Assembly: GCA_934371915.1 (NCBI GenBank)
Contig: CAKROE010000059.1
Span: 1 to 13,690, forward strand
Direction of reading: 5' to 3'
Origin: an uncultured Blautia sp.
GTDB taxonomy: Bacteria > Bacillota > Clostridia > Lachnospirales > Lachnospiraceae
Length of the DNA stretch: 13,690 nt
Position 1 is the first letter of the stretch; every line of letters starts with the position of its first letter. Positions 1 through 6,142 of this stretch are shown here, piece after piece. The notes under the pieces were generated by a model that ran no database searches, was not told the origin of the DNA, and was given only the letters and a program-made list of their open reading frames with translations. Made by a program: the position numbers and the translations under genes.

Positions 1-64
1 GAATGTGCAGACATGCACACTCCTGCGCTTTCATCTCGGTAATTGAATTGCCGAGGATTCCCAC

Positions 65-97
65 TTATTGTCCTAAATATTCCTTGCTTGATGCCAT
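65..97 (-). pseudogene. 10-codon N-terminal remnant, possibly of a TfoX/Sxy N-domain protein
   Basis: A good ribosome binding site (GAGGAGGAAAT, just downstream of the ATPase stop) precedes an ATG and the peptide MASSKEYLGQ, then TAA. The first eight residues match what I remember as the usual start of small TfoX N-terminal-domain proteins of Lachnospiraceae, which are normally about 100 residues. Nothing resembling the rest of that domain follows before the window edge. Ten residues are very little to identify a family on, so the assignment is tentative; the start signal itself is clear. It fits the neighbouring pattern of genes whose start survives and whose body is gone. Confidence 0.35.
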
Positions 98-118
98 ATT
101 TCCTCCTCAAATCCCGAT

Positions 119-1372
119 CTAATATTCTAAGCTTTCATTTTTCAAAAGAAAATATTTCATCCCCATGATGACAAATCCCTCATCATTTCTCCATGGTTTC
201 TTACTTCCATTGACTATGACAATTTTCTTGAAAGAATCTGGTATATTACGCAAAGATTTAAACTCCTGTGTTTGTTTTTCTTCTGAAGACATGTCATACG
301 CAACCTGAATATAATACCTTTGATTTCCCTGATTTACCACAAAGTCAACTTCCAGTTGCTTGCGAACACGTTTACCATTTTTATCCTTATCAAAAATGTC
401 CACAACACCCACATCAACATTGTATCCGCGAATTTTCAACTCATTATATACAATATTTTCCATAATTTGAGTAGGCTCCTGCTGTCTGAAATTCAGCCGG
501 GCATTTCTCAGCCCCAGATCCGTAAAATAATATTTCAGGTTTGCGCCAATATACTTTCTCCCTTTGATATCGTATCGGTTTGCCTTGGAAATTAAAAAAG
601 CTTCTGTCAGATATTCGATATGATTCGAGATTGTTTTGTTTGTATAGGTCATTTGACGTTCACTGGCAAAAGTATTAGCTATCTTTGACGGATTGGTTGG
701 AGCACCAATAGATGAAGCAAGTACATCAACCAGAATACCAATCTCATCCACATTCTGTATCTTGTTTCTTTCAATAACATCTTTCAAATAAACATTTGTA
801 AATATATTTTTCAGATACTCCGCTTTTTGTCGTTCAGTCTGAAACTCTACAAGCTGTGGCAGGCCTCCGTACGTCATATAATCGTCCCAGGCATCATCAT
901 AATCCCCATCATAGACTGAATAAAATTCTGCAAAAGAGAGCGGATAAATTCTGACTTCATCACCTCTTCCTCGAAATTCAGTCACTATATCACTGGAAAG
1001 AAACTTTGAATTGCTTCCTGTCACATATACATCTATATTATTCATGCGAAGCAGACTGTTTAACACTTCTTCAAATCGTGGCATGAACTGTACTTCATCC
1101 AAAAGCACATAATATTTTTTTTGATCTTTTATTCTATCCTTAATATACCGGAAGCACACCTTAGGATCTCTTAATTCTTCATTTTCGATACCATCCAGAG
1201 CAATCTCAATGATATGATCTGCATCGACACCATTCTCCATTAAATATCTTTTATATATATGAAATAATAAAAAGGATTTTCCGCATCTTCGAATACCTGT
1301 AATTACTTTTATCATTCCGTTATCTTTTCGTTGAATCAGCTGTTGCAAGTAAGTTTCTCTCTTAACCTCCAC
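119..1372 (-). CDS. AAA ATPase with DUF4143 C-terminal domain
   Basis: A 417-residue protein of the AAA_14/DUF4143 family, which is widespread in bacteria and archaea and has no settled function. Walker A is GIRRCGKS at residues 26-33 and Walker B is the YYVLLDE stretch near 87-93. A sensor-like VTGSNSKFL lies near 118-125. The DUF4143 region occupies roughly 200-370 and contains LEVDFVV, reminiscent of the nuclease-like fold proposed for these proteins. The start codon is GTG (1370-1372) with AGGAG about 7 bases upstream; no in-frame ATG fits better. The gene has its own promoter (1420-1448) and lies between two gene remnants. Length and motifs are normal and it appears intact. Such genes often occur as mobile single-gene cargo, and some have been suggested to act like toxin-antitoxin or defence components; that role is inference here. 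Confidence 0.9.
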   Translation of the reverse strand: MEVKRETYLQQLIQRKDNGMIKVITGIRRCGKSFLLFHIYKRYLMENGVDADHIIEIALDGIENEELRDPKVCFRYIKDRIKDQKKYYVLLDEVQFMPRFEEVLNSLLRMNNIDVYVTGSNSKFLSSDIVTEFRGRGDEVRIYPLSFAEFYSVYDGDYDDAWDDYMTYGGLPQLVEFQTERQKAEYLKNIFTNVYLKDVIERNKIQNVDEIGILVDVLASSIGAPTNPSKIANTFASERQMTYTNKTISNHIEYLTEAFLISKANRYDIKGRKYIGANLKYYFTDLGLRNARLNFRQQEPTQIMENIVYNELKIRGYNVDVGVVDIFDKDKNGKRVRKQLEVDFVVNQGNQRYYIQVAYDMSSEEKQTQEFKSLRNIPDSFKKIVIVNGSKKPWRNDEGFVIMGMKYFLLKNESLEY

Positions 1373-1419
1373 AATACCGCTCCTTTTTTTTGTTTATTTG
1401 CACACTTTTTAGTAATCAT

Positions 1420-1448
1420 ATTTTATCATAAAGTTATTTTCACTTCAA
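1420..1448 (-). promoter_or_regulatory. Promoter of the DUF4143 ATPase gene
   Basis: Minus strand: -35 TTGAAG (1443-1448), a 17-base spacer and -10 TAAAAT (1420-1425). The -10 lies about 48 bases upstream of the GTG start. This is a near-consensus housekeeping promoter in an AT-rich stretch, so the ATPase is probably its own transcription unit. Confidence 0.6.
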
Positions 1449-1474
1449 TGGTCATTCCTATTTTATGTGCATTA

Positions 1475-1666
1475 TCACAATTTTATGACATGTCCTGCAT
1501 CCCCGTCTAAATGAAGATATGTTACATTCTTTTTTTCTATTAATGGACGAAATTCTTCCTGTGCAAGTATCCGAAATTCATGACCTTTTTGTATCATTTC
1601 AGAACTCAATTCAACTAACGGATTCACATCACCTCTTGTTCCAACTGCAACTGCGGTAATTTTCAT
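1475..1666 (-). pseudogene. Truncated UDP-glycosyltransferase (N-terminal fragment)
   Basis: Sixty-three codons. The protein begins MKITAVAVGTRGDVNPLVEL and continues through GHEFRILAQEEFRPLIEKK to LHLDGDA. This is the first beta-strand, glycine loop and following helix of the GT28/GT1 (sterol-glucosyltransferase and macrolide-glycosyltransferase) N-terminal domain. Family members are about 400 residues, so over 80% is missing, including the whole nucleotide-sugar-binding C-terminal domain. The last residues (GHVIKL) do not fit the family and probably come from the sequence joined at the deletion. The ribosome binding site AAGGAGG and ATG are intact, so a short peptide could still be made, but it cannot be an active enzyme. 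Confidence 0.7.
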
Positions 1667-1754
1667 AAGCCAGCCTCCTTAGCCAAATCTCGATTGAAGT
1701 TTCAGATTGCACTTATCTCCTCACAGGGTATCCTCAGGTCTGAATTTAGTTAAC

Positions 1755-1919
1755 TTAAATCGTACTAACACCCCATAAGTCATCTACAAATAGAAAAATA
1801 AAGAGAATCCCCGATACTAACGTAATACCAATAAAATATATTACACAATTTCGAAGTTTCTCTTTATTATGAATAGTCTCTGACTCATACACCACGCAAT
1901 CAAACTGTTTCCTGTTTAT
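1755..1919 (-). pseudogene. Short open frame with one membrane segment, probable gene tail
   Basis: A minus-strand frame is open from just after a TGA (1920-1922) to TAA at 1755-1757. It encodes about 55 residues ending in a charged stretch (HNKEKLRN), then a hydrophobic segment (CVIYFIGITLVSGILFIFLF), then VDDLWGVSTI. That is the layout of a small membrane protein or the C-terminus of a larger one. The only internal starts are GTG codons (1893-1895 and 1890-1892), and no ribosome binding site precedes them. I do not recognise the family. It may be the tail of a gene whose start has been deleted. The rest of 1667-1951 shows no gene. Confidence 0.3.
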
Positions 1920-1951
1920 TCATGCACCCGAGCTCTCATTAGCTGTCCGCC

Positions 1952-2440
1952 CTAAATCACAATTGCGGCAATCCCTGCCAGCACTGCCGCGATCACAGCT
2001 ATTCCAACAGTTCCCATAAACCATTTTTTACGTTTATCACCGGCAGTGATATATGGCTTGAATTCTTCAGTTCCCGGAATCGTCCATGCTTTCGTATGAC
2101 CTACCCACCAGCCGTCAACAAGTAAACGATCCATGACATTCATCACTGACAGAATCACAAATAACTGCCAGAACCCGGTCAAGAAATCGCGTGCACCATT
2201 TATGCCATAGACGCACACAAGAACATACAGCACATATCCCGGAATGCACACGATCTTGAAAGTCTTGCTGTTTTTCCTGATTTTTTCATGTGTGGTAAGT
2301 CCCAGTTCCACACAACGATCCTGCACATTCTGATGGTAAAGATGCACCATTCCGACTGCACCGTTTCGAATCCCGATCACACAGATTCCTATCAGTAAAA
2401 TACCCAGAATCAATCCTTCTAACAGCACCTGTCCTATCAT
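1952..2440 (-). CDS. Hypothetical four-helix membrane protein
   Basis: A 162-residue protein not assigned to a named family. Four hydrophobic segments can be seen at about 3-24, 61-80, 86-104 and 141-162. Between the third and fourth is a conserved-looking polar stretch (DRLLVDGWWVGHTKAWTIPG, 104-123), rich in tryptophan and with a histidine, which may be a functional loop. Between segments one and two is a basic, soluble section. The ribosome binding site GGGGGA lies about 9 bases before the ATG. The gene starts 42 bases after the methyltransferase (2483-3118) stop with no visible promoter between, so the two are probably co-transcribed and this protein may share the same repeat-controlled promoter. 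No clear terminator follows it. Confidence 0.75.
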   Translation of the reverse strand: MIGQVLLEGLILGILLIGICVIGIRNGAVGMVHLYHQNVQDRCVELGLTTHEKIRKNSKTFKIVCIPGYVLYVLVCVYGINGARDFLTGFWQLFVILSVMNVMDRLLVDGWWVGHTKAWTIPGTEEFKPYITAGDKRKKWFMGTVGIAVIAAVLAGIAAIVI

Positions 2441-2482
2441 ATTTCTTTTCCCCCATCCTTCTTATCTTTCTGGCTGTTCATC

Positions 2483-3118
2483 TTATTTTCGTGCAACAAG
2501 ATGTGCACGGAAACCTTTCTGTTTCTCCATCGTCAATACCTTAAAACCTGCTTTTTCTGCCATAGCAGTAAATTCGGATACTTTACATATCTTCACATCG
2601 CCGTGTCCAAACAGATTCGCCAGCGGCATTTCCAGATGATTCATCAGCCAGACTACAAAATCAGACGATGTATAATCACGTAAAATCAGACGGCCGCCTT
2701 TTCTCAGAACACGATATGCGCTGTTAAAAAATGCCTGTGGATTCGGATAATGGTGGAAACTATTAGAACAGATGACCGCATCAAAAGATGCTTCTTCAAA
2801 AGGAAGATTCTCACTGTCTCCTACAACAAATTCTGTATTGGAAAGGTTCTTATCCTGAGCCACCTGGATCATCCCCGGTGTGAGGTCAAGTCCCACATAA
2901 TGTTTGTCCGGATATTTCTCATGAAGCAGCTGGATCATTGGTCCCGTTCCACAGCCGCAGTCAAGTACATCATGGAATTTTTCTCTTTCCAATTCTGCCA
3001 GAATCGGCGGATAATCATCTTTGCACATTTCATAAATACCCGCGTGTCCACTATCGTAAACTTTCGCAGCCTGCGTGAATTCTTTGATAGAAAGCTGTTT
3101 GTATTTTTCCGGTGTCAT
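2483..3118 (-). CDS. Class I SAM-dependent methyltransferase
   Basis: A 211-residue methyltransferase of the Methyltransf_11/25 type. Motif I is VLDCGCGTG (51-59), the glycine-rich loop that binds S-adenosylmethionine. The acidic end of the second strand follows in YVGLDLTPGM, and the later motifs FVVGDSENLPF and FDAVICSNSFHHYPNP are present, followed by RVLRKGGRLILRD. The substrate cannot be told from sequence; a small molecule is typical of this subfamily. AAGGGGG stands 7 bases before the ATG. It heads a probable two-gene unit with the membrane protein downstream. Its promoter (3164-3192) is followed directly by an inverted repeat (3146-3163) shared with two other promoters in this window, indicating repressor control. 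Confidence 0.88.
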   Translation of the reverse strand: MTPEKYKQLSIKEFTQAAKVYDSGHAGIYEMCKDDYPPILAELEREKFHDVLDCGCGTGPMIQLLHEKYPDKHYVGLDLTPGMIQVAQDKNLSNTEFVVGDSENLPFEEASFDAVICSNSFHHYPNPQAFFNSAYRVLRKGGRLILRDYTSSDFVVWLMNHLEMPLANLFGHGDVKICKVSEFTAMAEKAGFKVLTMEKQKGFRAHLVARK

Positions 3119-3145
3119 AACGTTTCCCCCTTCATATGATTTATT

Positions 3146-3163
3146 GGTTAGGTCTTTCTAACT
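3146..3163. promoter_or_regulatory. Operator-like inverted repeat, site A
   Basis: Plus strand GGTTAG-gtcttt-CTAACT. The half-sites are GGTTAG and, reading the other arm on the opposite strand, AGTTAG. The repeat starts right downstream of the -10 of the methyltransferase promoter, where a bound protein would block transcription. Sites at 4500-4517 and 6081-6098 have the same half-site and the same 6-base spacer. It is likely the operator of the neighbouring TetR regulator (inference). Confidence 0.5.
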
Positions 3164-3192
3164 AACATATCATAATGTCCTGGAAAAGTCAA
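3164..3192 (-). promoter_or_regulatory. Promoter of methyltransferase 2483-3118
   Basis: Minus strand: -35 TTGACT (3187-3192), 17-base spacer, and -10 TATGTT (3164-3169) with an upstream TGA that gives an extended -10. The operator-like repeat 3146-3163 abuts the -10. Confidence 0.5.
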
Positions 3193-3232
3193 AAACAGAA
3201 CACCGCTTTTCAAAATTTCGAAAATTTTCGAT

Positions 3233-4021
3233 TTATTTTCTTCCGTAAATGATTCCCATGCCGCTTATCATCCATGGTGCTGTTACAAAGCCCGGAATAA
3301 AATCCAGCTTCTTTTCCAGATTTCCTATGTAATGTACTTCTGAAATTCCTTCTGCTTTCAATTCACGGACAAACTGCTCCATATCTCCATACAATGCTTT
3401 CTGTGAAAACATATCCTGAAAAGAAAAAACGCCGCCTTTTTTTACTACTCTGAGTGCTTCTTTTACGACGTCTCGTTTATCTTTTGCAGTGCGTACTTCA
3501 TGAAAAACAAAATTGCTCACTGCGGCATCAAATGTTTCATCTGCAAAATCAAGTTTTGCAGCGTCCCCTTTCTGGAAAGAAATACGATCTGAAACGCCTT
3601 CTATGCGTGCATTCTTCTCGCACTGTTCTTTCGCATAACTCCACTCAACGCCCCAGTAATCCATTGCTGTGATCTGTGCTTTCGGAAAAGCTTTCGCGCA
3701 GCGTACAGTAAGTGCAGCAGCTCCGCAGCCGATATCGAGAAGTCTGCCTTCACCGTTCCAGTCAAGATGTTTTACAAGATGTTCATGCACTCCTGCCATC
3801 ATATTTCCTTTTCCGAATGCAAACGTCTCGTGGCAGATCAGCATATAAACAGCCTCGGCAAGTACCAGAACACCGATTACTCCTGCAATGATCGCAATCA
3901 CCGGTTTATGGAATGCCGCCTGCGCGATTGCAGCGATCGCTCCGAGGATAATCGCTCCTCCAAACAGCATGTACAGAGCTTTTTCAGGTACCCAGTTCCC
4001 ATAATTTGTTTTTTCCTTCAT
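3233..4021 (-). CDS. Membrane-anchored class I SAM-dependent methyltransferase
   Basis: I place the start at the ATG at 4019-4021 (262 residues), because AAGGAGG stands just upstream of it. A longer frame reaching 4087 would add 22 residues with no ribosome binding site. Residues 17-62 form two hydrophobic helices, probably a membrane hairpin. The rest is a Rossmann methyltransferase with motif I LLDIGCGAA (94-102), the strand-two acidic residue in ITAMDYWG, and FDAAVSNFVFHEV followed by VVKKGGVFSF. The membrane anchor suggests a lipid or membrane-bound substrate, but that is inference. The gene lies between the tetR remnant and the second methyltransferase, on the same strand as both. The tetR terminator separates it from tetR, and I found no convincing promoter of its own. 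Confidence 0.85.
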   Translation of the reverse strand: MKEKTNYGNWVPEKALYMLFGGAIILGAIAAIAQAAFHKPVIAIIAGVIGVLVLAEAVYMLICHETFAFGKGNMMAGVHEHLVKHLDWNGEGRLLDIGCGAAALTVRCAKAFPKAQITAMDYWGVEWSYAKEQCEKNARIEGVSDRISFQKGDAAKLDFADETFDAAVSNFVFHEVRTAKDKRDVVKEALRVVKKGGVFSFQDMFSQKALYGDMEQFVRELKAEGISEVHYIGNLEKKLDFIPGFVTAPWMISGMGIIYGRK

Positions 4022-4090
4022 TTTTCTTTCCTCCTTGCAGATAAAATATGAGAACATAACAAATCCGAAAAAAATTATGTTTTGCAATAG

Positions 4091-4120
4091 AAAAAGCCTA
4101 CCGCATCATCTGCGATAGAC
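4091..4120 (-). terminator. Intrinsic terminator of the tetR remnant, overlapping its stop codon
   Basis: Minus strand: stem GTCTATCGCA / TGCGGTAGGC (10 base pairs, two of them G-T wobbles), a 5-base loop, then TTTTTC. The tetR stop codon TGA (4106-4108) lies in the loop, so the left arm is coding sequence for the last residues of the regulator. Confidence 0.65.
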
Positions 4121-4488
4121 TTCTTTTTGTTCCATCAGATATTTAATTAATGCCATCGTTCCCGCATCCGCGTGAATACCGATTTCTCTTGCAAGCCTTA
4201 TTCTTTCTTCCACAGTATAATCTCCTTTGATCAACTCCATATATCCCTGAAGCCTCATGGAAACCAAAATCCTGATAAGTTCTGCATCCGGGCTGTTTCC
4301 CATAAATTTAGAAAAATAACTGGTAAATGCCGCCCGCATCTGCATGTCGATCTGACTTTTAAATCCTTCATACCGGCTGCCTTGCAGATATCCCGTAGAT
4401 TGGCTTTGGCATAGCCTTTTTCAAGAAATTCTGCTTTACCGGATTCAATTAATTTTTGTTCGGTTTGTTTTCTGCGCTCATCGTTCAT
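4106..4488 (-). pseudogene. TetR-family regulator with an internal deletion and frameshift
   Basis: The N-terminal part (from the ATG at 4486-4488) reads MNDERRKQTEQKLIESGKAE and then FLEKGYAKANLRDICKAAGM. This is helix 1, helix 2 and the first part of the helix-turn-helix of a TetR regulator. The frame then runs into non-TetR sequence. The C-terminal part continues in another frame from about 4375, reading YEGFKSQIDMQMRAAFTSYF onward to LIKYLMEQKEVYRR, which is a typical TetR ligand-domain end. Together about 120 codons remain of the usual 190 or so. The missing part includes the DNA-recognition helix and its following tyrosine-rich turn, so the protein can no longer bind DNA in the family's manner. 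Its promoter, operator-like repeat and terminator are intact. Confidence 0.8.
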
Positions 4489-4498
4489 AACATTAGTT

Positions 4499-4527
4499 AT
4501 GTTAGCATATGTTAACTATTTTGTCAA
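4499..4527 (-). promoter_or_regulatory. Promoter of tetR, giving an almost leaderless message
   Basis: Minus strand: -35 TTGACA (4522-4527), 17-base spacer, -10 TAACAT (4499-4504). The -10 ends only 11 bases before the tetR ATG, so transcription would begin about 3-5 bases before the start codon. No ribosome binding site fits there. The operator-like repeat 4500-4517 covers the spacer and -10. Confidence 0.6.
4500..4517. promoter_or_regulatory. Operator-like inverted repeat, site B
   Basis: Plus strand TGTTAG-catatg-TTAACT. The central 16 bases are palindromic apart from one mismatched pair. Half-sites and 6-base spacer match sites A (3146-3163) and C (6081-6098). The position over the tetR spacer and -10 is typical of self-repression. 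A second, shorter inverted repeat AACAT-N5-ATGTT overlaps on the start-codon side. Confidence 0.55.
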
Positions 4528-4546
4528 TTTCCGTGTTCTTATTTTC

Positions 4547-4771
4547 TTATCGGATAAAGTGTGTGGCTACTCTTTCTTCTTTTTCAGGAAGACCAAACTG
4601 CTCTTTGCCAAGTGCAATACATCCGCGGATAGCTTTATTTCCGACTGTCACTGTTTCCACATCGACTCCGTTTTCTTTAAAAACTTTCTCCATCTCCCTC
4701 AGGGCGATCGATGTATTTCCGTTTGATTTCGGACTTCCGTTTATCATAAGTACTTTTAAATTTTCTTTCAT
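4547..4771 (-). pseudogene. NADPH-dependent FMN reductase/flavodoxin-like protein with an in-frame central deletion
   Basis: Start at the ATG 4769-4771, with GGAGA about 10 bases upstream; it follows the aldo/keto reductase stop by 26 bases and is presumably co-transcribed with it. The 74 residues begin KVLMINGSPKSNGNTSIALR, the FMN-phosphate loop of the NADPH-dependent FMN reductase fold, and run to GNKAIRGCIA. They then jump directly to LGKEQFGLPEKEERVATHFIR, which resembles the normal C-terminus of this family. Intact members are about 200 residues, so some 130 residues carrying the rest of the FMN site and the dimer core are missing. The frame is preserved, so a stable product is possible but flavin binding is unlikely. 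Confidence 0.7.
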
Positions 4772-4797
4772 AATTATATTTCTCCTGTCTGTACTTT

Positions 4798-5943
4798 TTA
4801 GCATCCAAATAACTTTGCTGTTTTTTCCATACGTTCCGCTATCGGCACACCAAACGGACAACGTGCTTCACATGCCTGACATCCGATACATTCAGATGCT
4901 TTGTGCTCCAGCAATTCATAATGCGACTGAACCGTTGCCGGAACTTCCGGCTGCATCGTCGCAAGATCATAAAATTTATTGATCATTGCAATATCCAGAT
5001 TGGATACGCATGGTTTGCAGTGGCCACAGTATGTACACTCGCCTCTGTAAGAATGAAACGGTGCACTGGCAATCACTGATGCATAATCTTTTTCCTCTTC
5101 GGATGCATTTTCATATGCAACTGCCTGATCCACCTGTTCTTTTGTGTCATAACCACACATGATCGAACAGACTGCCGGACGTGTCAGGGCATAATGAATA
5201 CACTGTACCGGTGTCAGGCTTACTCCGAATGGGGAGCGTTTTTCATCAAAAAGTCTTCCGCCGGCAAAACCTTTCATTACTGTAATTCCCACATCATTCT
5301 GTTCACAGACTTTGTACAGACGTGCACGATCCGGATCTGTTCCTTTCAGATTTTCATCAAATTCCTCTGCAAACATCGTATCAATATTTTCGCTCGCAGG
5401 AAGCATGTCAAATGCCGGATTGATGCTGAAAAGAATCATTTCCACATAACCGGATTCTGCCGCCTTAACCGCTACTTTCGGGTTGTGAGAACTCATACCG
5501 ATATGACGGATCACTCCGTTTTTCTTTAATTCCATCACATAATCCAGATATTCCGAATGCTGGATCTGCTCCCATTCCTCTTCTGAATCCACATAATGAA
5601 TCATTCCAAGATCAATATAATCCGTCTGCAGCCTCTTCAGAAGATCTTCAAAAGCCGGACGCACATATTTCATATCTCTGGTGCGGAAATACTGCTCATC
5701 TTTCCATGTAGAACCAATATGTCCCTGAATAAACCATTTCGAGCGGTTTTCTTTGATTCCCTCACCGATAATATTTCTTGATTTCGGATCTGCCATCCAG
5801 CAGTCCAGAATGTTGATTCCCTTTGATGAAGCATAACGAATCAGTTCAATGCTTTCTTCTTCCGGATGACGTTCCAGCCACTCACCGCCAAAACCAATTT
5901 CGCTTACCTCTAATTCAGTTTTTCCCAATCTGCGTGTTTTCAT
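4798..5943 (-). CDS. Aldo/keto reductase-fold protein with C-terminal 4Fe-4S ferredoxin domain
   Basis: I place the start at the ATG 5941-5943 (381 residues), which has GGAGGG about 6 bases upstream; the 75 codons before it in the same frame cross the promoter. Residues 1-290 form an aldo/keto reductase barrel opening with MKTRRLGKTELEVSEIGFGG. The C-terminus carries two cysteine clusters: C303-C306-C309-C312 and C352-C355-C358-C362 followed by proline, as in a ferredoxin with two 4Fe-4S centres. The catalytic aspartate (D47) and histidine (H116 in MIHYVDS) can be aligned. The usual tyrosine five residues after the aspartate is D52, and the usual lysine region reads FIQGHIG, so the classical tetrad is incomplete. 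It is likely an electron-transfer oxidoreductase, with the downstream flavoprotein as a former partner (inference). Confidence 0.88.
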   Translation of the reverse strand: MKTRRLGKTELEVSEIGFGGEWLERHPEEESIELIRYASSKGINILDCWMADPKSRNIIGEGIKENRSKWFIQGHIGSTWKDEQYFRTRDMKYVRPAFEDLLKRLQTDYIDLGMIHYVDSEEEWEQIQHSEYLDYVMELKKNGVIRHIGMSSHNPKVAVKAAESGYVEMILFSINPAFDMLPASENIDTMFAEEFDENLKGTDPDRARLYKVCEQNDVGITVMKGFAGGRLFDEKRSPFGVSLTPVQCIHYALTRPAVCSIMCGYDTKEQVDQAVAYENASEEEKDYASVIASAPFHSYRGECTYCGHCKPCVSNLDIAMINKFYDLATMQPEVPATVQSHYELLEHKASECIGCQACEARCPFGVPIAERMEKTAKLFGC

Positions 5944-6006
5944 TATTTTCCCTCCGATAAATATAATCATCCCATTTTCACACGAAATATCAAACATTTC
6001 TACAAC

Positions 6007-6035
6007 AGTATAACATAAGCTTTTCTGAATGATAA
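6007..6035 (-). promoter_or_regulatory. Promoter of the aldo/keto reductase unit
   Basis: Minus strand: -35-like TTATCA (6030-6035), 17-base spacer, -10 TATACT (6007-6012) with TG one base upstream (extended -10). It lies about 64 bases before the ATG and back-to-back with the divergent promoter at 6071-6099. Confidence 0.5.
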
Positions 6036-6070
6036 TCGTCTTAAAAAATTTCATGGATTTTTTATATCTC

Positions 6071-6099
6071 TTGACAGTTTGGTTAGTTTTGGCTAATCT
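6071..6099 (+). promoter_or_regulatory. Promoter of the DUF6796-like gene
   Basis: -35 TTGACA (6071-6076), 17-base spacer, -10 TAATCT (6094-6099). The operator-like repeat 6081-6098 fills the spacer and the -10. The start codon lies 44 bases downstream with a strong GGAGGTGA site (6128-6135). Confidence 0.55.
6081..6098. promoter_or_regulatory. Operator-like inverted repeat, site C
   Basis: Plus strand GGTTAG-ttttgg-CTAATC. The half-sites are GGTTAG and GATTAG with a 6-base spacer, the same design as sites A and B. It lies between the -35 and -10 of a strong promoter, where binding would exclude RNA polymerase. Confidence 0.5.
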
Positions 6100-6142
6100 G
6101 TGTTTATAAAAGAAATTATATTCTGTCGGAGGTGACAATTCT

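Noticed and set aside
1..64. Two open minus-strand frames running to the left window edge
   Set aside because: Both are too short to identify, and neither gives recognisable family sequence.
1745..1759. Near-palindrome TTTAGTTAACTTAAA
   Set aside because: It resembles the operator half-sites, but its spacing differs from the three matching repeats and no promoter is seen beside it.
3207..3232. AT-rich palindrome CGAAAATTTTCG after the membrane-anchored methyltransferase gene
   Set aside because: The stem is short and AT-rich with no T-run in the right place, so I do not call it a terminator.
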